60,170 nucleotides of DNA from Candidatus Mediterraneibacter intestinavium (lineage in GTDB: Bacteria; Bacillota; Clostridia; Lachnospirales; Lachnospiraceae): positions 1 to 60,170 of the forward strand of contig DWXK01000019.1 of assembly GCA_019119205.1 (NCBI GenBank). Reading direction: 5' to 3'. Below the pieces are notes generated by a model. That model saw only the letters and a list, made by a program, of their open reading frames with translations, ran no database searches and had not been told where the DNA came from. Every line of letters begins with the position of its first letter. Positions within the stretch are counted from its first letter, which is position 1. The position numbers and the translations under genes are program-made. This document shows, piece after piece, positions 11,650-21,026 of this stretch.

Positions 11650-12915
11650 CTATGTCAGTTCCGCGATCCTGGAGACCCCGACGTAGATCTCCGAGATCTT
11701 ATACCACGTTTTATAATCCACCACACCGGTCACCGGCAGCCCGAACACGGACTGGATCTTCTCCACCGCTTCTTCCGTCGCGGGACCGTATACTCCGTCT
11801 GCATCAATCTTCGGTATCGCCGGATAAGCCCCTGCGATCACATTGATCTCCTCCTGCATCTGACGGACTTTCTCGCCTCTTGACCCCCGCTCCAGATCAC
11901 TTCCCGGCCAGGATGCGGGAATGCCTGAGATTTCCTGTGCCGTATTGATATACATATCGTCCCCGTAATAGTAACGGAGGATCTCGATCGGGCTGTATCC
12001 CTGGTCTCCCAGTTCCTTGGACCCCCATTGGGTCATCCAGTTCGGGCAGGTCACTCTCCTGCCGTCGCAGTACTGGGTCAGGATCGGCTGCCGTACATTC
12101 GGCCTGGAAAGATAGTTTGAAAAAAGTTCATCTACGATCACCGAGATCGACTCGTAGATATTCCGCTCCGGGATCCATTTGTGGTCAAACGCGGTGGAGG
12201 AAGTGATCGTAAAATCATACCCCCTGTTTCTGTACCACTCAGTGTAAACCCGGTTTAGTGTAAATGACATGATCGCCAGCACATTGGCACGGATCGTATC
12301 TGCCGGCCATGTTGCGTAGATCTCACTGGACGCTACATTTTTAATATAATCTTTGTATTTCACATAATAATTGTTTGCTGTACTGTCCCGGGGTGAACCG
12401 TCATGTACCACGATATACTCCGGTATGACCACCCGGCTCAGGACGATCTCCCCGCTCTCATTGGTCGGCTTGATCTCATCCTCCGCGATCTTCGGAGGGT
12501 ACTCCCCATAGAGGGTATGCGCCGGGATGACAAAGACTTCTTCTTCCTCCTGCCCGTTATCACTTGGCCGCATCCGTACATTCTGGATCGCCTTTGTGTT
12601 TGCCAGGATCTCTGTCCCTGCGATGCTCACCGGCTCAAAGCCCGGCGCGCTGATATCCAGAGTGTACTCAGAATAAGGCTGTCTCTCATTGTTCCGGTCC
12701 AGGCTCCACTCCTCCGGCGGAGCATCCAGCTCGATGGTCTCTGTCTGGCCGGATGAGTCTGTGGTCAGCCTCTCCAGCGTACTCTCCGGGATCCCTGTGT
12801 AAGAAATGGAAATTTCCGCGTTAGTGATCGGAAAAGATGTTACGGACGACACCACATTGATCTGGAGGCTTCCTTTCTCCAGAGCCTCGTCCTGCATTGC
12901 TCTTATTTCACTCAT
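11650..12915 (-). CDS. SpoIID-like protein with C-terminal peptidoglycan-binding domain
   Basis: The 421-residue protein has no clear signal peptide. An N-terminal carboxypeptidase-regulatory-like beta domain (residues ~17-110, VVSSVTSFPITNAEISISYT) is followed by a central region with SpoIID/LytB-type spacing (ANVLAIMSFTLNRVYTEWY, YCDGRRVTCPNWMTQWGS). A C-terminal peptidoglycan-binding repeat (from ~345: LERGSRGEKVRQMQEEIN, DGVYGPATEEAVEKIQ, GLPVTGVVDYKTW) completes it. Similar clostridial proteins are linked to sporulation cortex or wall metabolism. I am sure of the wall-binding domain, moderately sure of the SpoIID likeness, and do not know the substrate. Confidence 0.8.
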   Translation of the reverse strand: MSEIRAMQDEALEKGSLQINVVSSVTSFPITNAEISISYTGIPESTLERLTTDSSGQTETIELDAPPEEWSLDRNNERQPYSEYTLDISAPGFEPVSIAGTEILANTKAIQNVRMRPSDNGQEEEEVFVIPAHTLYGEYPPKIAEDEIKPTNESGEIVLSRVVIPEYIVVHDGSPRDSTANNYYVKYKDYIKNVASSEIYATWPADTIRANVLAIMSFTLNRVYTEWYRNRGYDFTITSSTAFDHKWIPERNIYESISVIVDELFSNYLSRPNVRQPILTQYCDGRRVTCPNWMTQWGSKELGDQGYSPIEILRYYYGDDMYINTAQEISGIPASWPGSDLERGSRGEKVRQMQEEINVIAGAYPAIPKIDADGVYGPATEEAVEKIQSVFGLPVTGVVDYKTWYKISEIYVGVSRIAELT

Positions 12916-12983
12916 AGCTGCCTCTGCTCAAGATCATTTCTTTAATATATATGCAGAGACAGCCGTTTAGAACAACTTTAAGA

Positions 12984-14015
12984 TCAGAACAGCTTTAAGA
13001 TGTCATTGTACATGACGACGACCATCAGTGCCATAAGAAGCGCAAAACCGGCAAAATGGACCATGCCCTCTTTCTCCGGCGGCACACGTTTGCGCCGTAC
13101 TGCCTCAACGATCAGGAAGACAAGCCGTCCGCCGTCAAGCGCCGGGATCGGGAGCAGGTTCATAACACCCAGGTTGGCGGATATGAAGACTGCGAAATTC
13201 ATCAGGTTCAGGACCACCATCAGAAGTCCCTCCGGGGCTGCTGCATGGTACACGCTGTCCACCACGCTCACGATCCCCACAGGACCTGACATGTCTTTGA
13301 TCCCCACCTGTCCGCCCACCAGCATCCGGAGGCTGTCGATGGCGTAGGTGACCCAGTATCTCACAGTATAAACTCCGTATTCAAGGGATCCCAGGATCCC
13401 CGGCTTCACAGGGCCGCTGCTGATAACGCCGAGTTTCGGGGAGGTGTCGCCTTCAAGCTGCCGTGCCTCGATCACAGCCGTATACTCCTCCCCGTCCCGC
13501 TCGTAGACTACTTCCAGGGTCGTCTCGTCGGAGTGGGTCAGCGTATAGAGACTGATATCATTCCAGATGTAGACCCGTCTCCCGTTGACCTCTTTGATCT
13601 CATCCCCCGCCTGCATCCCCTGCTCTGCTGCGGAGTAGCCTTCGCTCACAGCGCTGATCGTGGTAGGCTGGTATCCCACAAAAAGGATGATGATCACACT
13701 CATGATCCAGGCCAGGATCAGGTTAAAGACCGGACCTGCAGCGATAACAGATATCCTCGCCCAGACGGATTTGCTGTTAAAGCTCCCCTCCGACATATCA
13801 TCCGCATCATCTTCCCCCATCATGCAGGCACCTCCGAAAGGCAGGAGCTTAAGACAGAATTTTGTCCCTCCGAACTCTTTTCCTATCAGCGTCGGTCCCA
13901 GCCCCAGGGAAAATTCATCCACACGGATACCATTTGCTTTCGCCAGAAGAAAATGTCCCAGTTCATGGAAAATGATAATAAAGCTGAATAGTAGGATCGC
14001 TATAATAATACCCAT
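12984..14015 (-). CDS. rseP: RIP (site-2) zinc metalloprotease
   Basis: The 343-residue intramembrane protease cleaves membrane-bound regulators and remnant signal peptides. HELGH in the first membrane segment (H17, E18, H21) provides zinc ligands and the catalytic Glu. A PDZ domain (~115-190, GYSAAEQGMQAGDEIKEVNG) follows, and a later segment holds the third ligand motif (NLLPIPALDGGRL). The family length is normal. It begins 3 nt after the dxr stop with AGGTGG as binding site, completing the common uppS-cdsA-dxr-rseP order. Targets in this organism are unknown; anti-sigma factors are typical. Confidence 0.95.
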   Translation of the reverse strand: MGIIIAILLFSFIIIFHELGHFLLAKANGIRVDEFSLGLGPTLIGKEFGGTKFCLKLLPFGGACMMGEDDADDMSEGSFNSKSVWARISVIAAGPVFNLILAWIMSVIIILFVGYQPTTISAVSEGYSAAEQGMQAGDEIKEVNGRRVYIWNDISLYTLTHSDETTLEVVYERDGEEYTAVIEARQLEGDTSPKLGVISSGPVKPGILGSLEYGVYTVRYWVTYAIDSLRMLVGGQVGIKDMSGPVGIVSVVDSVYHAAAPEGLLMVVLNLMNFAVFISANLGVMNLLPIPALDGGRLVFLIVEAVRRKRVPPEKEGMVHFAGFALLMALMVVVMYNDILKLF

Positions 14016-14018
14016 TGA

Positions 14019-15161
14019 TTACCACCTGTTTTTAATAAATTCATATGTTTCCTGCTCGGTCTTTAGTATCTCTTCCACTGTGGGATCCGGAATATTTTTA
14101 TGGTTCTCCATACATGCCTGTATGATCTCAGGGATCTCCAGATACCGGATCTTCCTGTCCAGGAACATGGCGACCGCCTTCTCATTGGCCGCATTGAAAA
14201 CTGTGGGGAGAGATCCGCCTGTGCGTCCCGCCTCAAAGGCAAGTTTCAGTCCATAAAATGTTTCCAGATCCGGCTTTTCAAATGTGATCTGGTTCAGTTT
14301 CCAGAAATCCAGTCTTTCTCCCGGCAGGTATCTCCGCTCGGGATAATAGAGCGCATACTGGATCGGAAGCTTCATATCCGGAGTGCCGAGCTGTGCGATA
14401 ACGGCTCCGTCCTCATACTCTACCATGGAGTGGATGATGCTCTGGGGCTGTACGACCACCTGGATCTGATCCACGGTAACGCCAAACAGCCATTTTGCCT
14501 CGATCACTTCCAGCCCTTTATTTACCATGGTGGAGGAATCGATCGTGATCTTCCGTCCCATCTCCCAGTTCGGATGCTTCAGCGCGTCCTCCACCCGGAT
14601 ATGCTCCAGCTCTTCCCGCTTCTTCCCCCGGAACGGACCGCCGGAAGCAGTCAGAAGGATCTTGTGGAGCGCTTTTCTCTGACCTCCCTGGAGAGACTGA
14701 AAGATGGCGCTGTGTTCGCTGTCCACCGGAAGGATAGACACGCCGCATTCTTTTGCCAGAGGCATGATGATATGTCCTGCCGTGACCAGAGTCTCCTTGT
14801 TCGCAAGAGCGATATCCTTTCCTGCCCTTATCGCTTCGATGGTCGGACGGATCCCGATCATTCCCACGATCGCGGTCACGAGGATCTCGGACTCCGGCGC
14901 TGCCGCCACCTCCAGAAGCCCGTCCATGCCCGAGACCACACGCACATCCATATCCGCAAGGCGGCTCTTTAACTCTGCCGCCCTCTCTTCTTTCCACACC
15001 GCGGCAAGACGGGGTCTGAACTCCCGGATCTGGCGTTCCAGAAGGTCGATATTGTTCCCGGCTGCGAGAGCCGTCACTTCCAGATCTTTGTTTGTCCTTA
15101 CGATCTCCAGTGTCTGGGTGCCGATGGAACCGGTCGATCCCAGTATCGCGATTTTCTTCAT
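14019..15161 (-). CDS. dxr: 1-deoxy-D-xylulose-5-phosphate reductoisomerase
   Basis: The 380-residue enzyme makes 2-C-methyl-D-erythritol 4-phosphate from deoxyxylulose phosphate with NADPH, committing carbon to the MEP isoprenoid pathway. The NADPH-binding GSTGSIGTQTLEIV is at the N-terminus, the metal/substrate motif is PVDSEHSAIFQ and the flexible loop with ASGGPFRG follows. The C-terminal helical domain is intact. Products feed the neighbouring uppS for undecaprenyl phosphate. GAGGT lies ahead of the ATG. The 108-nt gap to cdsA contains no evident gene. Confidence 0.97.
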   Translation of the reverse strand: MKKIAILGSTGSIGTQTLEIVRTNKDLEVTALAAGNNIDLLERQIREFRPRLAAVWKEERAAELKSRLADMDVRVVSGMDGLLEVAAAPESEILVTAIVGMIGIRPTIEAIRAGKDIALANKETLVTAGHIIMPLAKECGVSILPVDSEHSAIFQSLQGGQRKALHKILLTASGGPFRGKKREELEHIRVEDALKHPNWEMGRKITIDSSTMVNKGLEVIEAKWLFGVTVDQIQVVVQPQSIIHSMVEYEDGAVIAQLGTPDMKLPIQYALYYPERRYLPGERLDFWKLNQITFEKPDLETFYGLKLAFEAGRTGGSLPTVFNAANEKAVAMFLDRKIRYLEIPEIIQACMENHKNIPDPTVEEILKTEQETYEFIKNRW

Positions 15162-15269
15162 ATTATGCTATACCTCTTCTTTTCTCTCTGAATGTACTTC
15201 TTGATATCATGTGATCCTGCTTCTCCCTGTAAGACCGCAGGAAGACTGCCGGACAGTGCCTCCCGCTCC

Positions 15270-16082
15270 TCAGAGCAGGATCGCCAGATAGTAAATGATC
15301 GGCGCGGTAAAGATCACGCTGTCGAACCGGTCCAGGATCCCTCCGTGTCCCGGGATCAGTTTTCCGTAATCTTTGATGTTATGGTAACGTTTGATGGCAG
15401 ACGCGGCAAGGTCTCCCACCTGGGAGATCGCGCCTCCTGCGGCTCCTATCACAGCAAATTCAAAGACGCTGACACCTGCATTTCCCCAGTGGTTGATCGC
15501 CAGAGCGTAGAGCACTCCGATCAGGGCGGCTCCCACGATCCCGCCGATCCCGCCTTCCACGGATTTCTTCGGGCTCAACACCGGCGCCATCTTGTGCTTT
15601 CCGATGAGCATCCCCACACAGTATGCGCAGGTATCGCATCCCCATGCACAGACAAAGACAAGCCAGACCGTAAATACTCCGCCCGGGAGGATCCTTGTCT
15701 GATAGATATAAGACAGCATCACCGCCACATAAAATACGCCGAAGAACGCCGCCATGATCTGCTGGGTGTTATATTTCGGATAAGCGAAGACCAGCACCGC
15801 CATCTGACAGATCAGATGTCCCAGGAAGAGCAGCATGAACCAGTCCAGTGCATCCCCCGGCAGGATAGGCTTAAAATAGAGGAGCCCGTAATAAAGCACC
15901 GCAAAGATATATCCCACGATCCCCGGAGCTTTCTTCTCGATCCCAAAGACTTTATACAGCTCTGTCAGCCCGATCAGGCTGATCGCGAGCAGCACCGCAA
16001 AAAGAAGGTTTCCGCCTGTTATCAGGGTGATCAGTGCTATGATCACCAGAAGTATCCCGCTTAACAGCCGTGTTTTAAACAT
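15270..16082 (-). CDS. cdsA: Phosphatidate cytidylyltransferase
   Basis: This 270-residue membrane enzyme makes CDP-diacylglycerol from phosphatidate and CTP for phospholipid synthesis. Multiple hydrophobic segments are visible, and the C-terminal CdsA signature is present: LSPKKSVEGGIGG followed by GKLIPGHGGILDRFDS, with the Asp residues that bind metal. GGGGGAATAGGAT precedes the ATG. It starts 3 nt after the uppS stop, in the conserved uppS-cdsA-dxr-rseP string. Confidence 0.96.
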   Translation of the reverse strand: MFKTRLLSGILLVIIALITLITGGNLLFAVLLAISLIGLTELYKVFGIEKKAPGIVGYIFAVLYYGLLYFKPILPGDALDWFMLLFLGHLICQMAVLVFAYPKYNTQQIMAAFFGVFYVAVMLSYIYQTRILPGGVFTVWLVFVCAWGCDTCAYCVGMLIGKHKMAPVLSPKKSVEGGIGGIVGAALIGVLYALAINHWGNAGVSVFEFAVIGAAGGAISQVGDLAASAIKRYHNIKDYGKLIPGHGGILDRFDSVIFTAPIIYYLAILL

Positions 16083-16085
16083 ATC

Positions 16086-16793
16086 CTATTCCCCCTCTAC
16101 TCCACCGAAACGTCTGTGCCTGTGATTGTATTCCTTGATCGCTTTCACCAGTTCATCCTTTGTAAAGTCAGGCCAGGGCACGTCTGTAAAATAAAACTCC
16201 GAGTAGGCAAGCTGCCAGAGCAGATAGTTGGAAAGACGCTGCTCCCCGCTTGTCCGGATCATAAGGTCCGGGTCCGGGATGTCGTGAGTATCCAGATACG
16301 ATCCATATACCGACTCATCGATCTTCTCCGGATCCAGTTTTCCGGCCGCACAGTCCTGTGCCATCCGCTTTGCGGCGCGGGTCAGTTCGTCCCGGCTCCC
16401 ATAGTTCAGGGCGATCGTAAAATTCAGCCCTCCGTTGTCCACTGTTGCCGCTTCCAGTTCTCTGATCCTGTTCTTGATATCATCGTCCAGCGGTTTGATA
16501 TCTCCGATCACGCGGACCTTCATATCATTTTTTGCCGCGGTCTTCAGACAGGTCTTCATATAATTGCGGAGCAGTTTCATCAGCGCGTCCACCTCGTCTT
16601 TGGGACGGTTCCAGTTCTCTGTGGAAAAAGCATACACAGTGAGATATTTTATCCCCATCCGCCATGCTTCTTCACAGATCTTTTCCACATTTTTACTTCC
16701 CTGGGCGTGCCCGTAATTTCTCGGCATTCCTTTGGATCTTGCCCAGCGGCCGTTTCCGTCCAGGATGATCGCTATATGCTGCGGTACTCTCAT
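16086..16793 (-). CDS. uppS: Isoprenyl transferase (undecaprenyl diphosphate synthase)
   Basis: The 235-residue cis-prenyltransferase extends farnesyl diphosphate with isopentenyl diphosphate to the C55 carrier used for peptidoglycan. The catalytic Asp12 lies in IILDGNGRWA; the family motifs TVYAFSTENWNRP and MIRTSGEQRLSNYLLWQLAY with the downstream TDVPWPDF are complete. I chose the ATG at 16793, which has GGGAGAGG eight bases upstream; an in-frame ATG at 16811 lacks a binding site. It is separated from frr by about 115 nt containing a terminator-like hairpin. Confidence 0.96.
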   Translation of the reverse strand: MRVPQHIAIILDGNGRWARSKGMPRNYGHAQGSKNVEKICEEAWRMGIKYLTVYAFSTENWNRPKDEVDALMKLLRNYMKTCLKTAAKNDMKVRVIGDIKPLDDDIKNRIRELEAATVDNGGLNFTIALNYGSRDELTRAAKRMAQDCAAGKLDPEKIDESVYGSYLDTHDIPDPDLMIRTSGEQRLSNYLLWQLAYSEFYFTDVPWPDFTKDELVKAIKEYNHRHRRFGGVEGE

Positions 16794-16861
16794 TTTCTTT
16801 TCCTCTCCCATCTTTTATTCTGCCGGTACCCGCCCTGCATGAGCACGGGCGGATATCAGAA

Positions 16862-16893
16862 CAAAAGGAGGCCTAAGATTAAGCCCCCTTTCT
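16862..16893 (-). terminator. Terminator-like hairpin between frr and uppS
   Basis: On the minus strand AAAGGGGGCTTA and TAGGCCTCCTTTT pair imperfectly around a short loop, with a short T-rich tail. It may partly separate pyrH-frr from uppS and genes after it. Confidence 0.55.
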
Positions 16894-16908
16894 GTTTTCG
16901 CATCCTGC

Positions 16909-17460
16909 CTATACTGTCATGATCTCTTTTGACTTTACTTCAACCATCCTGTCGATCTTCTCGATATATTTATCTGTGATCTTCTGAAGTGCGTCTTCCA
17001 GATCTTTGATGCCGTCCTCTGATATCTCTGTTCCCTTCAGTTTCTTAAACGCCACATTCCCGTCGCGGCGGATATTGCGGACAGCCACCTTTGCCGCCTC
17101 GCCTTTCTTCTTTACATCTTTTGCCAGTTCTTTTCTGCGCTCCTCTGTCAGCTCCGGGAATACCAGGCGGATCGAGGATCCGTCGTTAGTCGGGTTGATC
17201 CCGATGTCAGATGTGAGGATCGCTTTCTCGATAGTCTTTAACATGCTCTTCTCCCAGGGCTGGATCTGGATCATCCTTGCCTCAGGGACGGAGACGTTCG
17301 CCACCTGCTGGATCGGGGTAGGCGCCCCGTAATAGTCGACTACGATCTTGTCCAGCACATGGGGATTGGCGCGCCCTGCCCGGATCGTCGCAAGTTCGGA
17401 ATCAAGATTATTGATCGTCTTTGTCATCTTATTATCATATACAGTTAATTTTTCATCCAT
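16909..17460 (-). CDS. frr: Ribosome recycling factor
   Basis: The 183-residue protein releases ribosomes from mRNA after termination, together with EF-G. It has the typical full-length sequence: TINNLDSELATIRAGRANPHVLDKI, YYGAPTPIQQVANVSVPEAR, and the long coiled-coil arms in the C-terminal half. AGGAGGACC precedes the ATG, 13 nt downstream of pyrH; the pyrH-frr pairing is standard. Confidence 0.98.
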   Translation of the reverse strand: MDEKLTVYDNKMTKTINNLDSELATIRAGRANPHVLDKIVVDYYGAPTPIQQVANVSVPEARMIQIQPWEKSMLKTIEKAILTSDIGINPTNDGSSIRLVFPELTEERRKELAKDVKKKGEAAKVAVRNIRRDGNVAFKKLKGTEISEDGIKDLEDALQKITDKYIEKIDRMVEVKSKEIMTV

Positions 17461-17473
17461 ACCAAAGGTCCTC

Positions 17474-18169
17474 CTAAACTGTTACTTTTGTTCCTGTGAA
17501 ATTTCCACTCATCGTCTCTACGATGCTGTTCTCTTCATTCAGTCCGAATACGAGCATCGGCATCTTATTTTCCAGACAGAGGATAGAAGCTGTCAGGTCC
17601 ACTGCCGCCAGCTTTTTATCGATCACTTCCCGGATCGATACTTCATCATATTTGACTGCGTCCGGATTGACCTTCGGATCGCTGTCATAGATCCCGTCGA
17701 TCGCCTTCGCAAGGAGCATCGCGTCCGCTTCGATCTCAATGGCGCGCAGCACTGCTCCCGTATCTGTTGAAAAATACGGATGTCCTGTGCCGCCGGCAAA
17801 GAAGATCACTTTTCCCTCTTCCAGTGCCTCCACTGCCGCATCTTTCGAAAAGAGTGATGTAAATGATCCGCATACAAATGGTGTGAAGACTTCTGTTTTC
17901 ATGCCCGCATAGCGAAAAATATCAGACACATAAATACAGTTCATCACCGTAGCGAGCATTCCGATCTGGTCAGCCTTTGTGCGGTCTATCGTCTCGCTCG
18001 TCCGTCCCCGCCAGAAGTTTCCTCCTCCTGTCACGATCGCTACCTGGATCCCGTCATCTACAAGCTTCTTTACCTGTTTTGCCACTCCGATGCAGGTTGC
18101 CTCGTCAAATCCGGTCTTCTTTTCTCCTGCCAGCGCTTCTCCGCTCAATTTCAGCAAAATTCTCTTCAT
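17474..18169 (-). CDS. pyrH: UMP kinase
   Basis: The 231-residue amino-acid-kinase-fold enzyme phosphorylates UMP to UDP, a hexamer normally activated by GTP and inhibited by UTP. It begins RILLKLSGEALAG and shows VTGGGNFWRG and FAGGTGHPYFSTDTGA, the nucleotide and UMP binding segments. AAAGGAG precedes the ATG. First gene of the run ending at rseP; it also connects functionally to the carAB pair through pyrimidine supply, though they are not adjacent. Confidence 0.98.
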   Translation of the reverse strand: MKRILLKLSGEALAGEKKTGFDEATCIGVAKQVKKLVDDGIQVAIVTGGGNFWRGRTSETIDRTKADQIGMLATVMNCIYVSDIFRYAGMKTEVFTPFVCGSFTSLFSKDAAVEALEEGKVIFFAGGTGHPYFSTDTGAVLRAIEIEADAMLLAKAIDGIYDSDPKVNPDAVKYDEVSIREVIDKKLAAVDLTASILCLENKMPMLVFGLNEENSIVETMSGNFTGTKVTV

Positions 18170-18200
18170 GTCTGTAGTACTCCTTTGATTTACTCACTAA

Positions 18201-19766
18201 CTAAAATGAAGTATAACATAAGTTTTCCAATTTGTCATGTATATATCCCGCATCTCTCTCATCCGTCATGACCGTCAGCCTGTCCCCGGCAAGGAGCACG
18301 GTCTTTCCCCTGGGGATCAGCTCTTTTCCTTCCCGCTCAAGTGATACGAGAAGGCAGTTGTTCGGCCAGTGGATGTCCATGACTTTCCGTCCTTCCAGGA
18401 CAGAGCCGCCCATGATGATATATTCGCTCAGGACCTTCTGTCCTCCGGCGTTCCCTTTCTTCCTGTCTCCCTGCCCCTCCAGGATCCGTCCCAGAAGGCT
18501 CTCATAGATCGGCTCGGACCTTAACAGTGTTGCCGTAATGTACGCCGCCACAGAGACCACCGCAAGAGACAGCATCTGGCTGACCGACCCGGACATCTCA
18601 AAGAGAAGGATGATCCCGGTGATCGGGGCACGCACGATGGCGGTGAAAAAGCCTGCCATGGCGAGGAGCACAAAATTATTGATATACATCGGATCCAGCC
18701 CGAAGAGTTGTACCGCCGCCATGGCAAAAGCCCCTCCGAGAAGGGAGCCTAAGATCAGCAGCGGGAAGAAGATGCCGCCCGGCGCTCCGGACCCGAAACT
18801 GACTGCCGAGAACAGGAGCTTCACCACAAAAGTGAGCAGGATCAGACCGAGAGTCATCTCCCCTGCCGTCAGGGAAACGATCAGACCGCTTCCGCTTCCC
18901 AGCACGGAAGGCATCACAAGCCCCACCGCCCCTGCTGCGAGAAAGGCGATCACAAGCCGTCCCGTCACTCCGAGGAAGGCAGGTTTTTTATAGAGGTCCT
19001 GAGCTTTGAGCATCAGCCGGTTATAGAACGCTCCCACTACTCCCAGGATCACGCCCAGGATCAGGAGCATCCAGTAATACTCCTGGGGAAGAGCGTGTTC
19101 AATGGTGAACTGGAACACCGGGTCGATTCCGATGATATGGGATGAGATAAAGTCAGCGGTCACAGAAGCCGTCATCACAGAGATCAGGATATTCATGGAA
19201 AATCCTTTATGTATCTCCTCAAGAGAAAACATCATCCCTGCCAGAGGAGCGTGGAACGCAGCTGCAAGCCCTGCGCTTGCCCCGCAGGTCATCAGATATT
19301 TTTCTTCCGTCTTTCCCCGGTCCAGAAGGCGTGAGACTCCCTGTCCGGTCATTGCCCCCAGCTGGATAGACGGACCTTCCCTTCCCAGAGAGAGCCCGCC
19401 CAGGATACACAGGAATCCTCCGATGAATTTTGCAGGGAGGACCCGTTTCCAGTTCTCGGACAGTTTCCCGAGGATCTCGCCCTCCACCTGAGGGATCCCG
19501 CTGCCGGAGATCATAGGTTCCAGTTTTACCAGCTTTCCCACGATCACTGCCATCAGCACGAGGACCGCCAGCCATCCCGCGATCCGCAGAGGATCCTTCC
19601 CGACAAAACCCAGGATCTCATCCAGCGCATCTCCGGCAAAGGTAAGCGCCAGTCTGTAGAGCAGCACCACAAGCCCTGCCGCTACTCCCACCAGCAGCCC
19701 TTCCCCGATCAGGATGACCGGGAACCGTTCGGCGCGGCGGATAGTTTGAGATATGTTTTTCTTCAT
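18201..19766 (-). CDS. ClC-family chloride channel/transporter with RCK-C (TrkA-C) domain
   Basis: The 521-residue membrane protein moves chloride, probably as a Cl-/H+ exchanger. ClC selectivity motifs are present: GSGIPQVEG, GREGPSIQLGAM and GSGAPGGIFFPLL. After the membrane domain, the last ~80 residues form a TrkA-C/RCK ligand-binding domain (VSLEREGKELIPRGKTVLLA). The external gating Glu is in GREGP; a second Glu common in exchangers cannot be judged by eye. I chose the start at 19766, with GGAGGGG eight bases upstream, over 19784. Possibly linked to osmotic or pH homeostasis. Confidence 0.94.
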   Translation of the reverse strand: MKKNISQTIRRAERFPVILIGEGLLVGVAAGLVVLLYRLALTFAGDALDEILGFVGKDPLRIAGWLAVLVLMAVIVGKLVKLEPMISGSGIPQVEGEILGKLSENWKRVLPAKFIGGFLCILGGLSLGREGPSIQLGAMTGQGVSRLLDRGKTEEKYLMTCGASAGLAAAFHAPLAGMMFSLEEIHKGFSMNILISVMTASVTADFISSHIIGIDPVFQFTIEHALPQEYYWMLLILGVILGVVGAFYNRLMLKAQDLYKKPAFLGVTGRLVIAFLAAGAVGLVMPSVLGSGSGLIVSLTAGEMTLGLILLTFVVKLLFSAVSFGSGAPGGIFFPLLILGSLLGGAFAMAAVQLFGLDPMYINNFVLLAMAGFFTAIVRAPITGIILLFEMSGSVSQMLSLAVVSVAAYITATLLRSEPIYESLLGRILEGQGDRKKGNAGGQKVLSEYIIMGGSVLEGRKVMDIHWPNNCLLVSLEREGKELIPRGKTVLLAGDRLTVMTDERDAGYIHDKLENLCYTSF

Positions 19767-19809
19767 AAACTCTTCCCCTCCCATGTACTCTTGTATCGTT
19801 TCTCAGCGT

Positions 19810-20493
19810 CTACAGACCGATCAGCATGGAAAACAGCACGGTAATGATCCCGCAGATCCCGATGGCAAGACCGCTCATGGCGCCTTCCACTTCGCCGATC
19901 TCGATCGCTTTCGACGTTCCCACCGCATGGCTGGAAGCGCCGATCGCCAGTCCTGCTGCCACAGGGTCTGTGATCCGGAACACTTTGATGAGGAAAGGCG
20001 CAAGGATCCCTCCTAAGATCCCTGTGCCGATCACCGCCACCACAGTAATGGGCACCACGCCTCCCGCCGGCTCTGAGATGCTCACCGCGATGGGCGTAGT
20101 CACGGATTTCGGCAGAAGGGACACCGTCAGGCTCTCATCCAGCCCGAACAGCCTGCACAGAGCATAGACGCTCGCCATGGACGCTGCAGAACCTGCCCCG
20201 CAGCCCATAAGGATCGGAAGCCAGTATTCCTTTAATATCTTCCTCTTTGTATAGATCGCCACGGCAAGGCAGGCGGTCGCCGGAGCCAGGAACATATTGA
20301 TGATCTCTCCGCCCACATTGTAGGATTCATATGGGATCCCGAAAAGGACCAGCACGCCTGCCGTAAGGACTATGGCGATGATCAGAGGATTACACACCGG
20401 TGTCTTCAGTTTTTGGTTCAGTTTCACCCCGATGCCGAACGTGACCACACTCAGAGCCACTCCGAAATAGGGTGATGCAAACAGTTCTTCCAA
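19810..20493 (-). CDS. lrgB: LrgB/CidB-family membrane protein
   Basis: The 227-residue, highly hydrophobic protein belongs to the LrgB family, partner of LrgA in holin/antiholin-like or metabolite (pyruvate, glycolate) transport systems. It contains typical LrgB segments: SLLPKSVTTPIAVSISEPAG and GASSHAVGTSKAIEIGEVEGAMSGLA. The start is a TTG codon at 20493 preceded by GGAGGGAGAAATC. It lies 19 nt after lrgA. Which role applies here cannot be settled from sequence. Confidence 0.92.
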   Translation of the reverse strand: MEELFASPYFGVALSVVTFGIGVKLNQKLKTPVCNPLIIAIVLTAGVLVLFGIPYESYNVGGEIINMFLAPATACLAVAIYTKRKILKEYWLPILMGCGAGSAASMASVYALCRLFGLDESLTVSLLPKSVTTPIAVSISEPAGGVVPITVVAVIGTGILGGILAPFLIKVFRITDPVAAGLAIGASSHAVGTSKAIEIGEVEGAMSGLAIGICGIITVLFSMLIGL

Positions 20494-20512
20494 GATTTCT
20501 CCCTCCTCTGTG

Positions 20513-20872
20513 TCATTTTTTTCTCTTCCGCATCAGGTACAGGGTAAAACGGACCGTATAAGCCGTCACCGCAAACGTGATGACCGTCGAGACTGTGCAG
20601 ATGATGATAAGCTGCACCACCGCGTTCTTCAGGATATCCATGTAGTTGATGATGCTCACCCCCGCGGGGATAAAGAAGAAAGCCATGTTTTCCAGCAGAA
20701 AGTCTGCCTTTTCCTGGATATGTTCGATCTTCAGGATACCGGCTGCCAGACAGAGGAACAGCAGGATCATGCCGATGATGCTCGCCGGGAAGATCCCCGG
20801 GAAAAGCTTTTCGATGACCAGACTGATCCAGCAGACAGAAAATATGATGCCAATCTGTTTTATGATCTTCAT
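20513..20872 (-). CDS. lrgA: LrgA/CidA-family membrane protein
   Basis: The 119-residue protein has four predicted membrane segments typical of CidA/LrgA (IGIIFSVCWISLVIEKLFPG, IGMILLFLCLAAGILK, ENMAFFFIPAGVSIINYMDI). With LrgB it forms a holin-like or small-organic-acid transport pair. I chose the ATG at 20872, where AAGGAAA is well placed; a GTG two codons upstream abuts the binding site. It has its own promoter, divergent from aroF. Confidence 0.92.
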   Translation of the reverse strand: MKIIKQIGIIFSVCWISLVIEKLFPGIFPASIIGMILLFLCLAAGILKIEHIQEKADFLLENMAFFFIPAGVSIINYMDILKNAVVQLIIICTVSTVITFAVTAYTVRFTLYLMRKRKK

Positions 20873-20982
20873 TTTCACTTTCCTTTATTTTATAGTGTAA
20901 CGTCAGAACCGCATGACCGCTCTGTGCTATGACAGGCACTCCGAACACATCTGCCGTTCTGCGTCCAAAATATCCATATGAT

Positions 20983-21011
20983 AAAATACCACCACGGTAT
21001 AAGTATGTCAA
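20983..21011 (-). promoter_or_regulatory. lrgAB promoter (TTGACA-N17-TATTTT) with dyad
   Basis: On the minus strand TTGACA (21006-21011) and TATTTT (20983-20988) are 17 bases apart. TACC and GGTA arms of a dyad lie inside the spacer and -10, a possible operator for an unidentified regulator. The leader to lrgA is about 105 nt. Confidence 0.65.
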
Positions 21012-21026
21012 CGGAGATAATTTTAC

